Below are positions 46,101 through 58,700 of a DNA stretch of 64,000 bases, one piece after another; the stretch's first letter is position 1, and every line of letters starts with the position of its first letter. Both the position numbers and the translations under genes were made by a program. The DNA is from Cyclina sinensis (Eukaryota > Mollusca > Bivalvia > Venerida > Veneridae), in assembly GCA_012932295.1 (NCBI GenBank), contig JAAONU010000002.1:38065521-38129520 (forward strand), written 5' to 3'. The notes below the pieces were generated by a model that had not been told where the DNA came from, made no database searches, and saw only the letters and a program-made list of their open reading frames with translations.

Positions 46101-46472
46101 TTCATTAAAATCACATAGTTGACCACAGCGTACTTATTCCACAGGTGTGAGACGACGGGATAAATGTCTTTTCTACATTCATTAGAAATAGCATAACACT
46201 GGCTTTATTTTGATTCATTTGTGGAAATGATTCACAAATTGTGATAGGGTATGCCCTTGGATAAATAAATCAAAAAAAGACTGGGTAAAAAAATAAGTTT
46301 TGAGACGTGCTGGGCTGCTGTTAAACACCTGTTTTTATTCCTATACCTTATGGTCAAAGTAATAACAGAAAGCCATGGGCATCCAGGTACACCGTCTCAC
46401 ATAGTCACAAAAAAAGAAAAGGAAATTTGTCATCCTATAAGCTTTGGCTGTATTCATGATGATGACTCCAAT
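43176..46472 (-). CDS. Possible minus-strand gene, four exons, membrane protein
   Basis: Four open segments with GT-AG borders and matching phases can be joined on the minus strand: 46472-46347, 45223-45170, 44717-44612 and 43450-43176. The pieces read IGVIIMNTAKAYRMTNFLFF and on to CDYVRRCTWMPMAFCYYFDHK; VWSVQRITLDDDAQALCK; KYKMMCKANKICAVQHFDWP and on to IPLSFVP; and AEYSYHGEFKEHMLLLYLKY, then a hydrophobic C-terminus with one or two membrane segments. No family is recognised and the 5' end is missing. The exons are short, so chance is a real alternative. A second acceptor at 43289 would give a different ending out of frame. Confidence 0.3.
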
Positions 46473-46634
46473 CTAAAAGAAGATTTACGATTTAGATCTT
46501 TATTGTTTTGTTAATCACTTGCTCAAGCACTTCTATGAGTTTACAAGTTAAAATGTTCTTTTGAAATGGTGTTAAACTAATTGGTCATAATTGTAAAAAA
46601 GGAGTAGTTATATCAACTTTTAAAATTTTGTAAT

Positions 46635-46636
<2 letters not shown>

Positions 46637-46684
<48 letters not shown>
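46637..46684. repeat. (TC)n microsatellite
   Basis: A CT run with one CG interruption. On the minus strand it is a purine (GA)n run. Confidence 0.95.
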
Positions 46685-46689
46685 GACAA

Positions 46690-48595
46690 AGGGCCACATT
46701 CAACACTTAACATTTTCAGCTTCTTTTAGGTTGTTTCCTGCTTTGATAACCGGTCTTAATATTTGTTTAACGGTTGTGGGGGAGGGGTATACTATTTTTG
46801 AAGGGAGTTTTTTTCTTGATAAAATCTTTGTCTGGGGACGTTTGAAACTGTGACACGTTATGCCAGAAAGAAAGCTCATACGACAAAACGACAAAGACAT
46901 TATAGATGTAAACATGCTCAATAAATAAATAGCACCCAGTTTTTGGTCAGTTACCGCGTATTAAAGTGACCACAACAGTGTGAACTATCGGTTAACATAT
47001 TATCATTTCTTATCAAATAGTTCGTCTGGCTAACAGTAAGCTGTCAATTTATTTTATACAAATAAAAGGATCTCATATCAATTCTACCTATATCGTTATG
47101 TTTATTTTGCTTAAACTTGTTTATTTTTCACTCGCTTGATTGTGGAGCGGTCGGAATTTCAGATGGTAAGAAAAATTGTAAAAACGTGTTTTAGCAAATC
47201 GATTCACTGCGTTGAAAGACGCGATATACGTTCTTCTTGTTGTTGTTTTTGTTTTTCGACAGACCTTAAAGTGGTCCTTTTAAAACGAAAATTAAATTTC
47301 AGATAAGCTGTAGCCTAAAACACATGTTTTTATATGCACATAGATTCAACAGTTTTAACAACGTTTGTTAAAATAGCTAAATGAGGTTGAACCAAATTTT
47401 AAAGCCACTTTTATCGAAACTTTCTTTTTCGAGTATATATTTGTATGTATTGGTGTATGGAGATTTTTATTCACTAATACTTTATGAAAGTTATATTGTA
47501 TTTCTATTTATTTTTGTATGTCTTAAGTGGTCTAGATTTTGTGAAGACAGAATGAACATAAAATAAACAATCATGTGAACTGATGTATAGCAACACATTT
47601 ACAATTTTTCGTGACGACACACTGTCCAAGATTTAAGTCTGATTATGACATATTTTGTCTCCGTTTGCAAATTTAACCAAGTTTGATAACTTCCAAGAAC
47701 TTCTGAGGCTATGAAGTTTTGAACCATTTTCCAGATATTCGATTTATTGTCTATGGAGATCCTTGTTAACTTTATCCATTATTTCAAGAACGAAAAATTT
47801 ATACATTTCTGACAAAAGCAAATGGATTACGCTGTTGTATTTTTATAACATACTCGTAGATTACTTGAAAAATGTCTGAAGTATGAACTGCTATCGACAT
47901 GACTGTTTATATGAGACGATTGCAAGTGTTTTAGTGAGCTGAACCGGTCCTTCCCAAGAAAGACAGTTAGGTAAACTCTCCGCCTTATATAACTTTGTTA
48001 AGAAGCCGTTAAACTCCAGCTGATTCGAATCTAATGAAAATGAGCGATCAAAAACAGTATACGTCTGTTTGAAGTCTTTGGACGTGTTTCGTTGGTCACT
48101 TTCAATGTCCTAGTATAGTTGTTACAGGTTCAACTCAACAAAAATGTTCCATTTCAAGTTACTAATTTAGTGTTCTCTAACCTTGACAAGTCGCCTCGAT
48201 GTTGTCCGAAGCTGATTTTGTAACTGAAGCAAAAATGCGCCTAATTTAGCAAAAACATGATTTTTCTCAAGTACTCCTGACTTTTAAAGCGACCATAAAC
48301 GTGGACAGATTATGACATATTGCAAAAACGCTCCCTGATTCATTTTACTTTATTACAAAAAAACTTACACCTATTTATTGTCTGCCATCACATTCTTCAA
48401 ACGACTGTTTTGTGTCCATCATTCAGTCTTGTTATGTGTTTGAAAAGATTAAGTCTTTTAAAATCATTTTTTAAAGGTTAATGTTTGAATTGATACGAAT
48501 GGAAGTGATTACCATTTTGTTTCTTGCGAGGAAGTGCGAAATAACCAATACCTTTCAAGAAAAGGCTGTTTGAAAACAGTATGGAAAAGTTTTAA
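46690..48595. other. AT-rich non-coding sequence
   Basis: No gene was supported on either strand. Confidence 0.4.
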
Positions 48596-48925
48596 TTTCA
48601 GAAATGAACGGAAAGGTACAATAGAGAACAGATGGGTCTTGAAACAGAAAGACAACGCAGTCATACTTGAATAAGACTGAAAAGAACTGTGACAAAGACA
48701 GGAAAGCTGGAGGGAAATGAGATGGAGAAAAAAATATTAAGGAAACGGAGAAAGGAACAGCAATGAACGGAAATGTTCGACAGAGCACGGACAGGTCTTG
48801 AACTTATGACTAAATGTCAGATATGAAATATACTAAAAAGATCAGACATAAATGAGTGAAGAAAAACGGAATGGAAAGAGGAAACGAGAAGGAAGTAACG
48901 GAAAAGTTTGACATAGAACAAATTG
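48596..48925. repeat. Imperfect tandem repeat, purine-rich
   Basis: Blocks with GAACGGAAAGGTACAATAGA-like, ACAGATGGGTCTTGAAACAG-like and GGAAA-rich parts recur two to three times (near 48605, 48765 and 48895). The copies are weakly conserved. The minus-strand frame here is only the pyrimidine-rich complement (SFSPSHFPPAF-like) and is not coding. Confidence 0.5.
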
Positions 48926-50516
48926 CTTTGTAAACAGAAAAAATATCTGGAGAAATATTTTTTTGTTTCAATTTTTGTGAAGAATTTAAAGATGTGTGTG
49001 TGTGTGTTATAATATCATTTTATATTTTTATCTCTTTAAAACGAACTTTTTAGTCTAAATAGAAAAAGGTGTATGATAAAATTAATGATAAATTTGCTAC
49101 AAAAATGTTGTAGTTAATGGAAAATCTACTGTTAGTTTGATCTTTGAAAAGGCGTAGCAGGTGGAATAAAAGGGTAATAAGTCCTCAGATATGTACACAA
49201 AATGAAAATCGGAAAACTTGTCTAGTTTTAACTCAGTTTGAATAAATCATTCAGTCTTCAAAGCATTGGTCCATTTTACCAAAAGAAACCAGTCTGCATT
49301 TTTTTTATAGAAATACACTAATTTGGTTTGAAATTCTCTTTAAAGCGTACAAGTGCCTGCTTCCTAACTCTGAGTGATGAATCTGCATTTTATCGAATGA
49401 ACGTGTTTAAGTTGTAAAGGAAGAATAAATTGTTCTCCAGCCTTCGCCTTGAACACGTTGCTTTTTTTTTCTGAGAGAAAGCAATTAATAGGACACTATA
49501 AATCTATGTAGCACAAAGCAAGTAATTAATAACCATAATACATAGTTAACATTAACTGACACAACAAAAAAAACAGTAACTAAACATCCACACATGTCTT
49601 ACATACTTTATTGGCTAATGGAGCTAATTCGTTTAGCCAAAAAGAAGAGTCTAACTCACATATTACCAGAGAAAACATATGAACTGATACCCAGAATTAT
49701 CAGGACAGGAAAAAAATGAAGGGCTTATCGAGTTCTTTTTTTAACAAAGACGATACAATCTGCAAGGAAATAAATGAAAAAATAAAAAGAAGATTTTGCA
49801 GGGACAAAGATAGATAAAACAAGTTTCTGGTTTGTGTTTCTTTTGTGATTTTTTTTTTATTTTCTGAATTTAGCAAGAACGAGAAGAGGCCAAGAAAAGC
49901 CTGAGCTATGTTGTGGTATCTAGTGGTTTGGCAAATTTTATAGGGTCAAAATCCAATCTGATTTTTTTTCTTTTTCAACAATTTTTTAAACAAATCCACG
50001 TGACTTTAATGTCAGGAAATGGAACGCTCGCAAAACCCCCTGTGAAACTTAAACTGGTTTGAAACTGACAATGAAATTTAAAACCAAAAACTAACAGTGT
50101 GAAACACAGCATTCAACATGTATTTATCATTTTCTACATATCATTAATATAAGCTTTCGGTGAAAATCTGCAGCGTCATTCTAACGTATGGGTTTTAAAC
50201 AGTATGTATACATTAACATTAATATTTACAATTTAAAAGTATCACCATCTGCATTACATTTTGGCGAGTGAATGGGATATTTTTATGAGGCAATTTTTAG
50301 CTTAAAAGTAATTTGATTTCTGCGTAATATTTGGGTTAATTTATTTCACTTTTTTAGCTTAAATTGTGCAGGTATTTTCTTCTCATTAGTTTCAAATGTA
50401 CACGAGCTGGATGAGAAGATGACAAGATTTTCGGATAACTTGTGTTCAACACGTCCCAAACGAATCTATCTTCTGAGTGCAATCCTGCAAAAAGTCTTCA
50501 AACTGTATTTTTATGA
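48926..50516. other. AT-rich non-coding sequence
   Basis: Nothing was recognised apart from a short GT run near 48993. Confidence 0.4.
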
Positions 50517-50580
50517 AAGAGAGAGAGGGAGAGAGAGAGAGTGGAGTGGGGTGGGGCGGGGGGGGGGGGGGGAAGGGGGC
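50517..50580. repeat. (GA)n followed by a long G-rich tract
   Basis: A GA run (50517-50541) passes into a G-rich tract (about 50543-50579) with one run of about 15 G plus several shorter G runs. It could form G-quadruplexes on the plus strand. Confidence 0.9.
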
Positions 50581-52490
50581 GGAGGGCCTTTTTGAAATTT
50601 GTACAGGTCAGCCACAATGATTGAAATTCTAACTTTTTGATTTTTTATATATATAAAATTACAATGGCAATCATTTGCAATATCTAATAAAAGATATTTT
50701 AGTTTCGAAAATAAAAACTCTTTAAATTCTTAGAAGATTATTCAATTCACGTTACAGCAAAAAATGTTGAGTGAAATATTTTTCATAGATTTATAGGACC
50801 ATAGGCGCGTAACAGTTGCATATTTATATATCATTTAAACACATGCCATGATAAATCAGTTGAATGACGTAAAACTTTGCTTTATATTTTTGATTTTCTC
50901 ATTCGAAATGGCATGCTGAATGCGCATTTTTTAAGCGACAAATAAGAATCAACACATTAAAATTGCTGCGTCACAGTAATTGCAACTGTTGCTCAGGACC
51001 ATTAGACGCTTTGGTCTAACTGATTTGACAGAGGCCATCCGAATGCCAAAAAAAGCCGTTCCAACGATCATTGCATGCATGAAGCTCCATTTCACTTCTT
51101 TTCTCTTTTAGATATCTGAATTACATATTTGCTAAAATGATTTGATAGTATATTTTATATTTTCGCCATTGTTTTCATTCTACGAAGTGATACACTGTCA
51201 ATGGGAAAATATAGTAGACGTGTAGAAATATATAATTTTAACTATGTCAGGTCGGATTCAAAACTGTATAACAAAATGAACAAGTGATGAGTTCTCATAA
51301 TGCCCTCTCTTGAACGTCGAAAGTTAACAATATATGACTCCTTTTAATATTTCATTTGCTATTCATTTAATGTTCTTTGGTGACATTGTTAGCAATGAAA
51401 CACTATTCAGATAAATTAAACATCATCATACAAAACTGGAACTTGACCTTTGACCTTTGGAAAGGGCTGACTCTAATGTTTTTGTAACTTGAAGCCAAGT
51501 CTAGTTGCACATTTATCTAATATTGTCTCTTGATTGGATTAGTGTTAAAAGGTCCAATAAAATAATAATAATTTCAATATCTGTATTAAAATTAAAATGC
51601 TTACATCATGGCCCTGCACATTTTACTGTTTACTGTCTGTTAGAGAGGTGCAGTTCTTTTTCTGTAGATAATAGTTTTTTTTTTAGAAAACAAATTGAAT
51701 CAAGTATGTGGTTAAGCAATTAACTCACCAAAGGTCGGCATTTTTTGTGGTTTTTCTAATATGTGTTGCCTTCTAAATCAAATAAAAATTATTTCGGGAT
51801 TCACTGTTGATCTTTTTTAACGTTCCCATTTTCAAATGTTTTAAGTATTTGGGGAAAAAATTCTAACTATATTTAACTATTCAAGAAAGCACTTGTGTCT
51901 TTTTGTGCATGTTTTTACAAACACGTTTCAGATAGTGGCTCATGTCCTGTGTTTTTCAGCCGGGTAACCAAGCCCCACCACAAATATGTAAAGCACCTAA
52001 ATTTACTGAAAAGTCTAAATAATTAGCTGCCATATTTCTACCCCAGAAACACCTTACCAAGACCTTAGCCCACCCCGTTTTAACATGACACACTATAACT
52101 AAATGAAAACCATCTCTCATATCAACTGCACAGGAATTTTACGTAAAATAGCTATTTATCCAGTTAATAGAATATATTCAATAAGTCTTTATTATGTTCA
52201 CAAAAAGAAAATATATCTCATTCATTTGAAAATATTTGAAAGTTTTGATTATCATAGAAGATATTTTTTGCTGTGTCATTGAAAGGAAGTTTAGTGTTTG
52301 TGAGACAGTTGTATAGTTTACGTTAGGCCTGAGTTATTGAAACTCAGTAAGTTCTCGTGACTCGCTGATGTTTTCATTTTTGTTGGAAATTTTATAAAAT
52401 GATTTTTTTCTAAAATAAGATAATAAATGTGAGACCGTTTATTTTATGGCATAATTTGAAAAACCTGTAGCTGATGAGAATGTTTTAAAC
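50581..52490. other. AT-rich non-coding sequence
   Basis: No gene could be supported. Confidence 0.4.
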
Positions 52491-52570
52491 GCTACTACTG
52501 ATGACGATGCTGTTGATGATGATGATGGTGATTGGGATGTGATGATGATGATGGGGATGATAATGTGGAA
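52491..52570. repeat. Imperfect (GAT)n repeat
   Basis: GATGATGAT runs with interruptions. The histidine-rich frame on the complement (HHHHQQHRHQ-like) is a repeat artefact. Confidence 0.85.
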
Positions 52571-53517
52571 GATAATAACGATAAATCTATGAAAAAGAAG
52601 AAGAAATGAAGATGTTGACCCAAGTAATGATGGATATTTTGATGGTCCCCTTTGGTTAATGCTAGTTTAAAAATCATAAAAAGACACATCCTATAATATT
52701 ACAGGATTTAAATGAAATTATACTGAACAAACAATCTCTAAATATCTTCCTAATGGACATTATCTCACTTTTCTAAAATGTTCCTTTTTAGCATTTATAA
52801 GTGTTATGAAGCATATATATTTTTTCAACATTTCAATCCTTCTCTCAATAAAACATCACCAATTGTGAAAATAAAACTATACTCAGTATTTAAGTAACCG
52901 CCACGAAAAATTCTATACCATAATTATAACAGTCGTCTTCAGTTTTTGTCTTCGTTTTCTAGCCTCGTGACACATTGAATCGATGTTTGCTGTCTTGTAA
53001 AATTTTATTACATTCGTGATCCTTTGCCAAAATAATGTTTTGAGTGTATGTAAATATATCAACTTACAAAACAGAGAAAGAGTAGCGAAAAAATACACCT
53101 GTTATACAACAGAGAAGCAGAATAATGAATGGTATTCCCCTTTCATCGAAAAAGCGCCTCAACTGTTCGAGTAATGCAAACATCTATTCTATGCCAAGTG
53201 TGAGAAATATCCTGTTGAGCTTCTTCAAACAGCTTAGACTTATTTCTAGGTTGGGTGCGGTAATTTATTTTTGGAGCAATTACTTAAACAATTTACTAGA
53301 ATTACTGATAAGTGATTTCCGTGATAGGTAGTTTCAGTAATAATGAGATAACCGCTTAGCAAATCGGCCGTGGCGTATTTTGACCCTGTCCAAATTTTTT
53401 TCAGAACTTGTCTTTTTATGAATGATCTCTCCTTTCAGAGATGTATTTGTGACTCGTTTACAATTACATCTCAAAGTAACACGGATTTATTATTAACTAA
53501 AGAAACTGCGTTTCACC
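52571..53517. other. AT-rich non-coding sequence
   Basis: No supported gene was found. Confidence 0.4.
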
Positions 53518-53553
53518 GACCAACGCAGCAACAGCAACAACAACAACAATCAT
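53518..53553. repeat. (CAA)n-type microsatellite
   Basis: CAGCAACAGCAACAACAACA and further CAA copies; it encodes only a poly-Gln frame end. Confidence 0.85.
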
Positions 53554-55286
53554 AACAGTGGAGTATCTAAAGAGGCAGCAATTTTAACTACACTAAAAAT
53601 AACGTATGAAGTTTGCATCTAAAAAATCTAATCTGAGGCCATCGAAATTAAGAAGTGTCAAACAAGATGCAGGAAGTGACAACATTTTTCATTACACTAC
53701 AGTAGCAGCAACAAGAATAGATTTGTTACTGAAGCGAAGCAACAAGATCATAAACCCTGGGGGAAATGCTGAATTTATTTAAAGACAGAGAAAATGCACA
53801 AAGGAATCTCCAACAATAACTTATCAAATCCAAAAGACAGCTGCAGACAAAATTGATATAAAAATCATAACAGCAGCGATATTGAAAAAATATGAATCGG
53901 TACTCAGGCGGAAAAAAGACATTTCTTTATTTCTTTGTACAGTTTATGTTTGTACAGTTTATGTATTCATTGCGTGTAACTTTGTTTATTTATGAAACAT
54001 TTCACAGTGACTCTCAAATACATTGTAATCTGTTATATACACAAAAACAAAATTAGTTTTCAATCAATCTCTAAAAGCAATATAAAACTATTGCAATCTT
54101 TAATCTGTAAATTACCTTTGAAATTGAACAAATTAGGTCGATCAGAGTTCAACGTTATTGCGTTTTCATATTTCGTAAACTCAATTAACATTAAAATTTG
54201 ATGATATAAATTTCTCGTCTGCTCAAAATTGAAAACCTCTTAGCGTTAATTCCAGACGGGTACAATTAAATGTCCTGACTTTGAAATTAAATACAGATCG
54301 GCAGAGGGTTGGGTAAATATATCTATTAATTGTCAGACGAGAGAATATTGTCACAATAACAATGAAGTTTGGAAAAGTAAAGAGAAATCGGGACCCCCAA
54401 CCAGCATTCCCAGATGAGATGGCACATATTAAATGCTTGTCATGAGAATGTAGGGGACGTCACTCTCCATGTTTTCAGACGAAAAAATGTTGTAGTCTTT
54501 GCGTGTGTTATTTTCTTTGGTTTTATGACATGATAAACAATCATAAGCTTACAAAAACCATCTAATAACAGTCAAAAAGATTTTTTTAAAAAGTCCTCAC
54601 ATGTGTTTAAAAATCTTTATCATGTCAACATAATTTGTTTAAGTTTTAATGAAGTATTCATCTCGTACTAAAGGTGAATGACTCACAAACGTTTTTGTTC
54701 ATATTAAATGATTTCATTTTGAAGAGAAAAAAAACCCGCCTTATGTCATAGTAATTTATTAACAGCTCGATAAATCAACTGGAAAAATAAACACAAAGAT
54801 TCAACTGTTAACGATGCTCGATTTTTTCTGAGTAATTTTACTATTTTACAACACATGCTTTTACTAATCATAGTCTTTATTTCTTAATGTCTAAAGAAAA
54901 CTGCTTAGTCATAGCTCTGTTGCAGACGACAACTTGCCATTCGTCTTATGTGCATGAAGGAACTACGTTTTGGAGCACAGGAGGTTAAATAATAATCAAA
55001 TATAAATAAGGCATAATTACAATATTTCATGTGTGTTTTATTATACGCACTGGTTAAATGCTTTTAGAATTAAATTTTTGGACATAAGGAGGCATTAGAA
55101 ATTACGCTTATTTCTTTAAGAATAATGACAATTTAGAAAAAAAAAACCGAAAACTTAGGAACACTAGACCTCCGTTACAAAAGATAAATTCATAGATAAA
55201 TTTCCCCCGACCTTTTAATTGTCATAATTATTCTTGATGTTATGTTTTATAATCGTTACAAGAAAAACAAATGAGAAGATAAAACC
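53554..55286. other. AT-rich non-coding sequence
   Basis: Nothing was recognised. Confidence 0.4.
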
Positions 55287-55366
55287 GATTATGAGTACTT
55301 GTTACAGATTATGAGTACTTGTTACAGATTATGAGTACTTGTTACAGATTATGAGTACTTGTTACA
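55287..55366. repeat. Four perfect copies of a 20-bp unit
   Basis: GATTATGAGTACTTGTTACA is repeated four times without error. Confidence 0.95.
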
Positions 55367-55559
55367 GATTTCACTCCACCCATTATTATTCTTCATATCC
55401 GTGGCAAAACAGGCAAAGTCTGCCAAAAAGCCGCGGAATTCATTTCAAGATCAACTATGAACCATACTCCATTCAGTTGATCTTTATAAATTTTGAGACT
55501 TCTATTCTGATTTACATAAAAGCTTGTGGCAATCAGATCTGTAGTACAATATATGTTTT

Positions 55560-55725
55560 TGGTGTTGCTTCTGCTGTTGTTGTTGTTTCTGATGATGATC
55601 GTGGTGGTGACGATGATGATGGTGGTTGTCGTCATCTTCGTGATGATGATGATGATGTAGTGGTCGTGATAGCTGTAGTTGTGGTGAGGATGTTAATGAC
55701 GCTGATAATGATGGTGGCCATGGGT
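55560..55725. repeat. GTT/GAT-rich low-complexity tract
   Basis: Runs of GTTGTT and GATGATGAT give an Asp-rich or Val-rich frame on one strand and a His-rich one on the other. No sign of a gene. Confidence 0.75.
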
Positions 55726-58700
55726 GTTTGCACTGAATAAGACCCAGTAAGGAGTATTTGATGTGATCATCCGAGTTAGGTACATGGTAAAAAGTTCTGA
55801 AATTCTTTTCAATTAAAGCCTTTGATAAACCATATATGACAGATCTACAAACCACCTATTCCTCTGACCTGTCTTTTTGAAGTAAGATTTTATACTACTC
55901 AAGCAAAAAAGCACATGCTGTGTCCAAACAAAAAAGGTACACATGCAGTTTATAAGGTCACGAACAACTGTTGGGAGTCCTTTAGATAGTGTCGTCTGCG
56001 TATCACTAGTGTCGTCTGCAGATAAACATGCAGTTAAGCCAAGTTAAGTGAAACAAGCCCTTCAGGCAGCGTCGTTCTGCTCTCAAAGTGCAAATTTGTC
56101 GACATTTATCATCATTGTAATGACAATACATTCATAATGTCGACCCCTCGCCAGCACAAGTATATCTAGCTCTACAACTCAAACAATATAAACACTTTAA
56201 TCTGTTTTTATTGACACGTTCAAGTAGGTTGAGAATATTCAAGATCATATTTCTAATTTTTGACAACAATTGCAAAATATTTAAACCCTCCAAAAGTAAC
56301 GTACTGTCCCGCTGCGACACTACCTTAAGTATTTTGAGTAGACATCCATATTATAATATTATCCACCACGGGTGATCTTTCGAAAGCATGTCCGATTTTA
56401 TTTAAGATGGCGTTCTACTCAAAGGACCATTTCTGATTTGAACAAAACTTGAATCGAGTTACTGAAAAGGAAAATATGGACTCCCGTGAATTTTCTTTTT
56501 AATTTTAGCAAATGAAGCTTAAGTTACATCCAATTCAGGGTTATGACGCAAGGTAATAACTGCAAAATTCGTCGTATTTCAAAAAGCAGATTAAAAGATT
56601 TCAGAAAACTTTAATCCCACCGTTTAGAAAACTTTAATCTTGCTGAACATTAACCCAAAAAAATGTTGAAATTATAGACTACAACGTACAGGGATTACAA
56701 AATACCGACCTTATGATACATGTGTTATGTGTGATTTAATGTACAAATTTAATGTGCAAATTTAATGTACAAATGTTCCTTTCACATGTAGAATGTGAAT
56801 ATGAAACAAAAAGTAGTTACACAAGTAATATTTGAAGTTGTTTTCACAGTTTTTTACATAAGCGTGGTGTATTAAAGCTTCTCAAAACACATCAATGAAT
56901 CAATCGGAGAAGTCAGTCAGCAGTTGTGTTAGTGATTATATTTTCTTTAAAAGGAAAAGTGTTTGGGTACATCTTAGCTACTTTTGCGTAGATAATATCA
57001 ACTCTTCTTTCTAAAGATCATTTTGCTTCGGAAGTGTTCGGGCGATGGTTTGCATGTTTGTTTGTTGCTGGATGATGTATGGAAACGTCCGAGACAGTTG
57101 TAAAACCTTCTATCACACTAAATGTTCATATCTGCTCATGTGTGAACGATAATTTCGTGTAAAGATGACATTAAAATGAAAAAATTGTAAACAAATAGCA
57201 TGGTGTTTAGAAACAGCTTGTTTACACCACCGCCATTTTGTGACAGAAATATCTGTTGCTTTCTTGTGCATTCTCCGCGTTTTATAAGAAGAATCTTTCA
57301 TTCACTACAAAGTTAGTGATACACGTCATGATAAATGAAGCTTAAATATATGTTCTATACATGAACTCTAATGGTTCGAAATGGAATTTAACTCGCCTGG
57401 AAACGAAAAAAAGAAGAGAAACAAAAAGCCATTCTTTTCAAATACTTTTGTGTATGAAGAATAATCAAATCAGACTTCTATTGTCCCTAAAGTCCACTTG
57501 AAACTTGTATCAATCACTTGCCATCCTCTACATACAGAGTTGCAGTCATTTTATCTAGATTCGCAGCTTTGGAAAAAGACTTGTTTTCCATGTAAAATAT
57601 AATCACCAGTGTTGCAAACTGGTAAGTTGCTCTGCACTTGGAAATTGTAACCACACAATCTTATTAGCAATGCAAAAGCAAAAGCTTCTGTATTCGAAAA
57701 AGTGTCATGAAATCAAGAGGATAAAAATATTTTCTCAAAGCTGTGTTAAAATTTCTATCTCTCAACCTAGAGAATCAGCATCGCCTTACATGATTACAAG
57801 TAGTGTTAAAAACTCGTAAAATTTCCCATTAATTCATGCTATGATATCGCATCTTAACGCGTTTTGTGTCATAGATTTTATGGATAAGTTATTGAAGATA
57901 CTGATTTATGAATAAACTATTAATTTACTCTCAAGAAATCTTAATAAAACCGAGAGGCTGGGAGGAAAGTTTGCAGACAGTTTTAAATCTGATGAACGTA
58001 AAAAGATACCGTAGCACAGTATTCGGTAACAAATTATCATAACCCATCTTTTATTATAAATAGTTTAGTTTTTGACACTGTATTCACTCGGATGATACAA
58101 ATACTCGAAGCTCCTACTTGTTAAATACTTCGTTCCTAGTATAAATGACAATGAATCAAGATAACCCGAAGCCATAATAAGTTTGGAAAAGGGAAGGTCA
58201 AAGAACGACGCAATAATTTACTAGGTCAGTTTTGTTAGTCTGTATTTATTGTTTCAGAAACGTATCGGCACTCTTAAGTAAAATACCCCCCGACCCAACC
58301 CTCTTGCCTTCGGTTTATACATACAAGATATCAGCAATAATCAAAACAATCTTTTATCAGAGGTGAATCAAGGGCAAGTGTAGTCGAAATTAATTTCATG
58401 AACAATAATTGATAAGTACACGTGTCTTACATGCACGCATGCGTAGATATTGCATTTTGGTATATCAGATAACGATGGTGGCGCCACGAGAGGCAGTTGT
58501 TCCACATAAATCCATGATCAGAGACCTCGACACCAAAAGTCAGTTGTTGAACATAAATATTCTCCGATGTTTTATCTTTTAAGCCATGATTGCTTAAGTC
58601 CTAGGTTGCAGTCTTGTTCAAAATCAAGTCCTTTTTATTTCCATCGAGAGTTTGCTGAGAAAGGAACCAAACAAATGTCGGTTAAGAAGAATATTAGAAA

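Noticed and set aside
48555..48788. 77-codon Ser/Phe-rich minus-strand frame
   Set aside because: It is the complement of a purine-rich imperfect repeat, with no other support.
55393..55855. His-rich and Asp/Val-rich frames on both strands
   Set aside because: They translate a GAT/GTT low-complexity tract.
57113..57301. Minus-strand ATGGCGGTGG start-like site near 57235
   Set aside because: The YY1-like context is attractive, but the frame closes after four codons and no donor is present.
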